A stretch of DNA of 7,216 nucleotides, taken from NCBI GenBank assembly GCA_028290305.1, contig JAQGKC010000169.1, positions 1 to 7,216 of the forward strand, given 5' to 3'. Shown in pieces: positions 4,702 through 7,216 of the stretch. Made by a program: the position numbers and the translations under genes. The DNA comes from Bradyrhizobium sp. (lineage in GTDB: Bacteria > Pseudomonadota > Alphaproteobacteria > Rhizobiales > Xanthobacteraceae). A model generated the notes under the pieces. It was given only the letters and a program-made list of their open reading frames with translations, made no database searches and had not been told where the DNA came from. Position 1 is the stretch's first letter, and every line of letters begins with the position of its first letter.

Positions 4702-4968
4702 ATGATCAGTCCGGAGAATGAAGGCGAATACGTCACTGCCGTGATCGGCGGAAACTTAGCCGCCTGCGGAAATTCTTGTGCCACACCGCGGGGCAATCGG
4801 GATGCCCACCGCGATGAACCACGGCTACGGATGTCTGCGTGCAAAGCTTCATTCAGCAGTTCGGGATTGCTGCCGATCAGGTGAAAACGGTTCCTAGACG
4901 AAATCGCCGAGTATGCCGTTCAGAGCGACGTGATGATCAGCAGCAATCCCGGTTTTTTCTTTCTTTGA
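4702..4968 (+). pseudogene. hypothetical gene readable only through three frame changes
   Basis: ATG 4702 has a good ribosome binding site (AAAGGA at 4688-4693, 8 bases away) and opens MISPENEGEYVTAVIGGNLA. That frame stops at TGA 4882-4884 after losing sense near 4760. From about 4763 the next frame reads AEILVPHRGAIGMPTAMNHG and YGCLRAKLH. From about 4848 the third frame reads SFIQQFGIAADQVKT. From about 4888 the first frame resumes with RFLDEIAEYAVQSDVMIS and SNPGFFFL to TGA 4966-4968. Joined, these make one coherent protein of about 90 residues. Each shift has the same sign (+1, or loss of two bases). The first frame alone would give a 60-residue product (4702-4884), which is a less likely alternative. 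I do not recognise the family. Confidence 0.5.
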
Positions 4969-5065
4969 GCGACATTCAGGTTGGACTCACAGGCAAAGTT
5001 CAGAACGTTGCCCCAACGACGTGCATACTGTTGCAGTTCGCGGAAAAGGATTGTGCTAGTTCCTG

Positions 5066-5095
5066 AGTTCAGACGAACTAAGTCCCTCTGGACTT
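5066..5095. other. two back-to-back perfect hairpins at the 3' end of the 5078-5278 gene
   Basis: AGTTC-AGAC-GAACT (5066-5079) is followed directly by AAGTCC-CTCT-GGACTT (5080-5095), each with a 4-base loop. They cover the stop codon (5080-5078) and last codons of the minus-strand gene. No T-run follows on that strand, so they are not classical intrinsic terminators, but they could protect the transcript 3' end. Confidence 0.35.
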
Positions 5096-5278
5096 GGCCC
5101 CTGAGGTTTTATTCCGCATTTTACGTGATTTTTGTTTGGCCTTCAGTACGGCAGCCTGACGGCGATATGCCTTCGCTAAATTGAAAAGGATTTGGGAGGC
5201 TTCGACGTCCGAAATTACGCGTGCCGTTCGTTCGACCTTGTCGGCCTGCTTCTGAAAGAATTTTATTCCCCTGATCAT
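5078..5278 (-). CDS. small helical basic hypothetical protein
   Basis: A 66-residue protein from ATG 5278 on the minus strand (MIRGIKFFQKQADKVERTAR); a GTG at 5290 would add MGGA. No strong ribosome binding site marks either start. Residues 6-50 are predicted entirely helical by composition: FQKQADKVERTARVISD, then EASQILFNLAKAYRRQAAVL with regular hydrophobic spacing. The tail KAKQKSRKMRNKTSGAKSRG is very basic. The pattern (xFYRxQAxKxERxAR, then xxSQxLLxLAxAYRxQAxxLK) resembles short hypothetical proteins frequent in Bradyrhizobium; the function is unknown to me. It lies 179 bases downstream of the LysR stop on the same strand. Two hairpins cover its 3' end. Confidence 0.7.
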   Translation of the reverse strand: MIRGIKFFQKQADKVERTARVISDVEASQILFNLAKAYRRQAAVLKAKQKSRKMRNKTSGAKSRGT

Positions 5279-5457
5279 CGCGCCACCCACTCGGGGTTTC
5301 GCTGGAGCGGGACTCTCTTCGACCGTGTCCCAGGCAAAAAGCTAGAATATATTGCGTGAGCGTCTGTTCCTCAAAGCGGCGACTATCGTTGGGCTGTGTT
5401 TCTCAGGGCACATCGCTCTGGGCAGCCTTGGTGTAACCCTGAAAGCGTTGCGTGCGA

Positions 5458-6369
5458 TCAATTGAGCATCCAAGGCGGTCGCCGAAATCGCTCGGAAATC
5501 CAATCCATGAAGCTCCGAGTCTTTCCTGCTGTGAAACGGACCGAGGGGCGTATGATTTGGATCGCGCCTTCTCCTTCGACAGTCCAATCGGTCAGGATCG
5601 ACACAAGTTTTCCATCTGCACGCTCGGGTGCGGCCAGCCAATCAGAGCACATGACGATGCCTGCCCCGGATATTGCCGCGGTGATGAGGCTTTGAGTATC
5701 GTCTGCGCTCAAAGGGCCGTTAACTCTGACGGAGGAAGTATGATCCCCTTTCCTGAAACGCCACTCGGGATGGCTGGCGAGGCGCGTGAAGCTCAGGCAG
5801 GCGTGATCGGCAAGATCGCCGGGCGTCACTGGAGTTCCGTGAGCGGCCAGATATGAGGGTGCCGCGCAAATCAGCCGTCGGTGGCTCGCGATTCGTTTTG
5901 CCACCAGCCGGCTGTCGCCCAATTCGCCAAGGCGGATAGCAACATCGAAACCCTCCGCGATGATATCGACATAGCGATCGGCGTATTCCGCTTCGATCGC
6001 CACGTCGGGATGGGCGGCGAGAAATTCGGGTAGCAGTGGCGCCATCCATAAACGACCAAAGGTGGCGGGCAGCGCCAATCTCAATTTTCCTGTCACTGAT
6101 AGGCTCGTGCCGGTTGCTTCAGCCTCGGCGTCCTTCATTGCGGCTGTTGCCGCTCTCATTCGCTCGTAAAAACGCACGCCGGCGCCGGTCGGGCTCACGT
6201 GCCGGGTCGATCGCTCCAACAAGCGTACTCCCAGGTTTGTCTCGAGCGCGCTTACTCGCCTGGAGATGATTGATGCGTCTCGCCCCACAACGCGCGCGGC
6301 TGCACTGAAACTTCCCGTCTCGACGACCGCCAGGAAGGCGGCAATCTCGTCCATTCTGGTGCCATCCAT
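5458..6369 (-). CDS. LysR-family transcriptional regulator (CrgA-like group)
   Basis: A 303-residue protein, the normal LysR length, from ATG 6369 (MDGTRMDEIAAFLAVVETGS), with GAGAG about 6 bases upstream; ATG 6354 (MDEIAAF) is an alternative. The open frame extends to 6702, but that extension is unlike LysR N-termini and covers the promoter. Residues about 8-67 form the winged helix-turn-helix: FSAAARVVGRDASIISRRVS followed by ALETNLGVRLLERSTR. Residues about 92-298 form the periplasmic-binding-like effector domain, with GKLRLALPATFGRLWMAPLL, DIIAEGFDVAIRLGELGDS and ISGAGIVMCSDWLA, of the kind found in the CrgA-like subgroup. It acts as a cytoplasmic DNA-binding regulator, usually a tetramer. 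It diverges from an oxidoreductase gene that it most likely controls. The inducer cannot be predicted from sequence. Confidence 0.93.
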   Translation of the reverse strand: MDGTRMDEIAAFLAVVETGSFSAAARVVGRDASIISRRVSALETNLGVRLLERSTRHVSPTGAGVRFYERMRAATAAMKDAEAEATGTSLSVTGKLRLALPATFGRLWMAPLLPEFLAAHPDVAIEAEYADRYVDIIAEGFDVAIRLGELGDSRLVAKRIASHRRLICAAPSYLAAHGTPVTPGDLADHACLSFTRLASHPEWRFRKGDHTSSVRVNGPLSADDTQSLITAAISGAGIVMCSDWLAAPERADGKLVSILTDWTVEGEGAIQIIRPSVRFTAGKTRSFMDWISERFRRPPWMLN

Positions 6370-6404
6370 TGATGCTCTCAGTGCAAAGATGTAGTGCGAA
6401 TAAC

Positions 6405-6415
6405 CTATATTATAG
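6405..6415. promoter_or_regulatory. LysR operator candidate CTATA-T-TATAG in the divergent promoter region
   Basis: A dyad with 5-bp arms centred at 6410, in the 143-bp gap between the LysR start (6369) and the oxidoreductase start (6513). It contains T-n-A symmetry of the general kind bound by LysR proteins. It overlaps the minus-strand TATAAT at 6414-6409 and lies just upstream of the plus-strand TATAAA at 6433-6438. Binding would thus affect both genes. Function is inferred from position. Confidence 0.45.
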
Positions 6416-6438
6416 TTGATTTTGCAGGAATGTATAAA
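6409..6438 (-). promoter_or_regulatory. putative promoter of the lysR gene
   Basis: On the minus strand 6414-6409 reads TATAAT, a perfect -10 box. A weak -35 candidate, TTTATA, lies at 6438-6433 with an 18-base spacer. Transcription would start near 6402, leaving a leader of about 33 bases before the ATG at 6369. The box lies inside the palindrome, which suggests autorepression. Confidence 0.4.
6433..6438 (+). promoter_or_regulatory. putative -10 box (TATAAA) of the oxidoreductase gene
   Basis: TATAAA follows TG at 6431-6432. No good -35 is seen at 17 bases (TTATAG at 6410-6415, inside the palindrome), which fits a promoter needing a LysR activator. The leader to ATG 6513 would be about 70 bases. 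Confidence 0.35.
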
Positions 6439-6512
6439 TTTCAGCGGGACGGCCGGCGTCGCCAGTTTTAACGGCTGCGCCGCCGTCAGCCGTTTTGAAA
6501 GGGACTTGGCCG

Positions 6513-7216
6513 ATGAACAATCTCCGCCGCTCGATTGTCCTGAAAAGCCGCCCGAGAGGGTTGCCGGCGCTTCAGGACTTCCTATTGGAAACCGACGCAG
6601 TGCCCGAGCCCGGTGCGGGCGAGGTGCTGACGCGCACGCTTTGGCTGTCGCTCGACCCGGGGATGCGAGTCCGGATGAACGAGACCAAGACATATGCGGC
6701 ACGGGCTGAAATCGGCGCCCCGATGACGGGTGAGACGGTCGGACAGGTCATCGTGTCCAGAGATCCGCGCTTCGCCCGGGGGCAAATCGTGGTTGGCGCG
6801 CGGGGCTGGCAGAGTCATATCCTGACATCAGGCAATGCGCTGGTGATGCTGCCGCCTGGTGCGCCGCCCTCGACCTATCTGGGTGTGCTGGGAATGCCGG
6901 GTACGACAGCTTATTCGGCCATGAAAGATATTGGGCAACCAAAACAGGGCGAGACGGTTGTGATTTCCGCAGCCTCCGGCGCCGTGGGGTCGGTCGCGGG
7001 TCAGCTTGCCAAGAGAGCAGGGGCGCGCGTCGTTGGAATCGCGGGAGGCGCCGACAAATGCAGGTTTGTTCGCGAGCAACTGCGGTTCGACGATTGTATT
7101 GACCACCGTACCGTCGATGACCTGTCGGCTGCATTGAAGCGGGCATGTCCTGACGGAATCGACGTTTACTTTGAGAATGTTGGCGGGGACCTTCAACTGG
7201 CGGTGTTTCCTCTAAT
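6513..7216 (+). CDS. zinc-independent medium-chain NADP-dependent oxidoreductase, C-terminus outside window
   Basis: The frame from ATG 6513 is open to the window end (234 residues of an expected 335-345). AAAGGGA at 6498-6504 with 8 spacer bases fixes the start. The N-terminal catalytic domain carries TLWLSLDPGMRVRM (residues 42-55), the motif normally seen as LSLDPYMRGRM in the leukotriene B4 12-hydroxydehydrogenase/CurA/YncB group. The hinge is GMPGTTAYSAMKDIGQPKQG (127-146). The cofactor fold shows ISAASGAVGSVAGQLAKRAG (151-170), the AxxGxxGS nucleotide loop, then VVGIAGGADKCRF and GIDVYFENVGGD. No catalytic or structural zinc-binding cysteines are arranged as in alcohol dehydrogenases. 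The family reduces alkenal/one double bonds with NADPH in the cytoplasm; the substrate here is unknown. It is odd that the usual Tyr and Gly of the LDPYMRGRM motif are Gly (50) and Val (53). It diverges from lysR. Confidence 0.92.
   Translation, partial: MNNLRRSIVLKSRPRGLPALQDFLLETDAVPEPGAGEVLTRTLWLSLDPGMRVRMNETKTYAARAEIGAPMTGETVGQVIVSRDPRFARGQIVVGARGWQSHILTSGNALVMLPPGAPPSTYLGVLGMPGTTAYSAMKDIGQPKQGETVVISAASGAVGSVAGQLAKRAGARVVGIAGGADKCRFVREQLRFDDCIDHRTVDDLSAALKRACPDGIDVYFENVGGDLQLAVFPL

Noticed and set aside
5396..5856. Plus-strand open frames opposite the 3' half of lysR
   Set aside because: Antisense shadows of a full-length, well-recognised gene.
6370..6702. N-terminal extension of the LysR open frame to 6702
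   Set aside because: The extension covers the divergent promoter and the start of the oxidoreductase, has no LysR similarity, and would make the protein 111 residues longer than the family.

Overview
The window reads like an accessory region of an alphaproteobacterium of the Bradyrhizobium type. This is inferred from the style of several small hypothetical proteins, a divergent LysR/oxidoreductase pair of alphaproteobacterial character, and moderately high GC. No rRNA, tRNA or CRISPR array was seen, and no database search was possible, so organism and family names rest on recognition alone.

Left part (1-1110). A small hypothetical gene runs off the left edge on the minus strand (1-127), with two inverted repeats just upstream. 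On the plus strand a two-gene operon follows with an ATGA overlap. Its first gene (346-729) has a ribbon-helix-helix-like segment. Its second (726-1109) carries a stand-alone domain resembling the C-terminal domain of RNA polymerase alpha and keeps several of that domain's DNA-contact residues. This pair is the most interesting intact unit in the window.

Middle-left (1110-2715). There are tiny plus-strand ORFs with good ribosome binding sites: a possible membrane peptide (1205-1330), a CxxC peptide (1308-1481), and two coupled ORFs (1707-1820 and 1820-1945), the last apparently cut short by a TGA. Next comes a divergent pair of short envelope proteins: a single-pass membrane protein (2223-2005, minus) and a secreted protein with a clear signal peptide (2428-2715, plus), followed by a possible terminator.

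Middle (2874-4968). This is a graveyard of small genes. On the minus strand, 4489-4010 encodes an intact zinc-ribbon plus unknown-domain protein. Downstream of it are a frameshifted small gene containing a G10 tract (4013-3771), a frameshifted gene (3456-3152) and another with two frameshifts (3119-2874). The C-terminal end of an IS30-type transposase lies among them (3606-3743, plus). A further gene (4702-4968, plus) has a good ribosome binding site but can only be read through three frame changes. Either the region is decaying after transfer and insertion, or the assembly has indel errors here.

Right part (5078-7216). A small helical, basic protein (5278-5078) and a full-length LysR regulator (6369-5458) are on the minus strand. 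A medium-chain NADP-dependent oxidoreductase starts divergently at 6513 and runs off the right edge. The 143-bp gap between them holds a CTATA-T-TATAG palindrome overlapping a perfect minus-strand TATAAT, as expected for an autoregulated LysR and its target gene.

The gene-free gaps are 128-345, 1110-1204, 1482-1706, 2224-2427, 2716-2873, 3457-3605, 4490-4701, 4969-5077 and 5279-5457. All are below 300 bases, and apart from the sites listed I see nothing firm in them.
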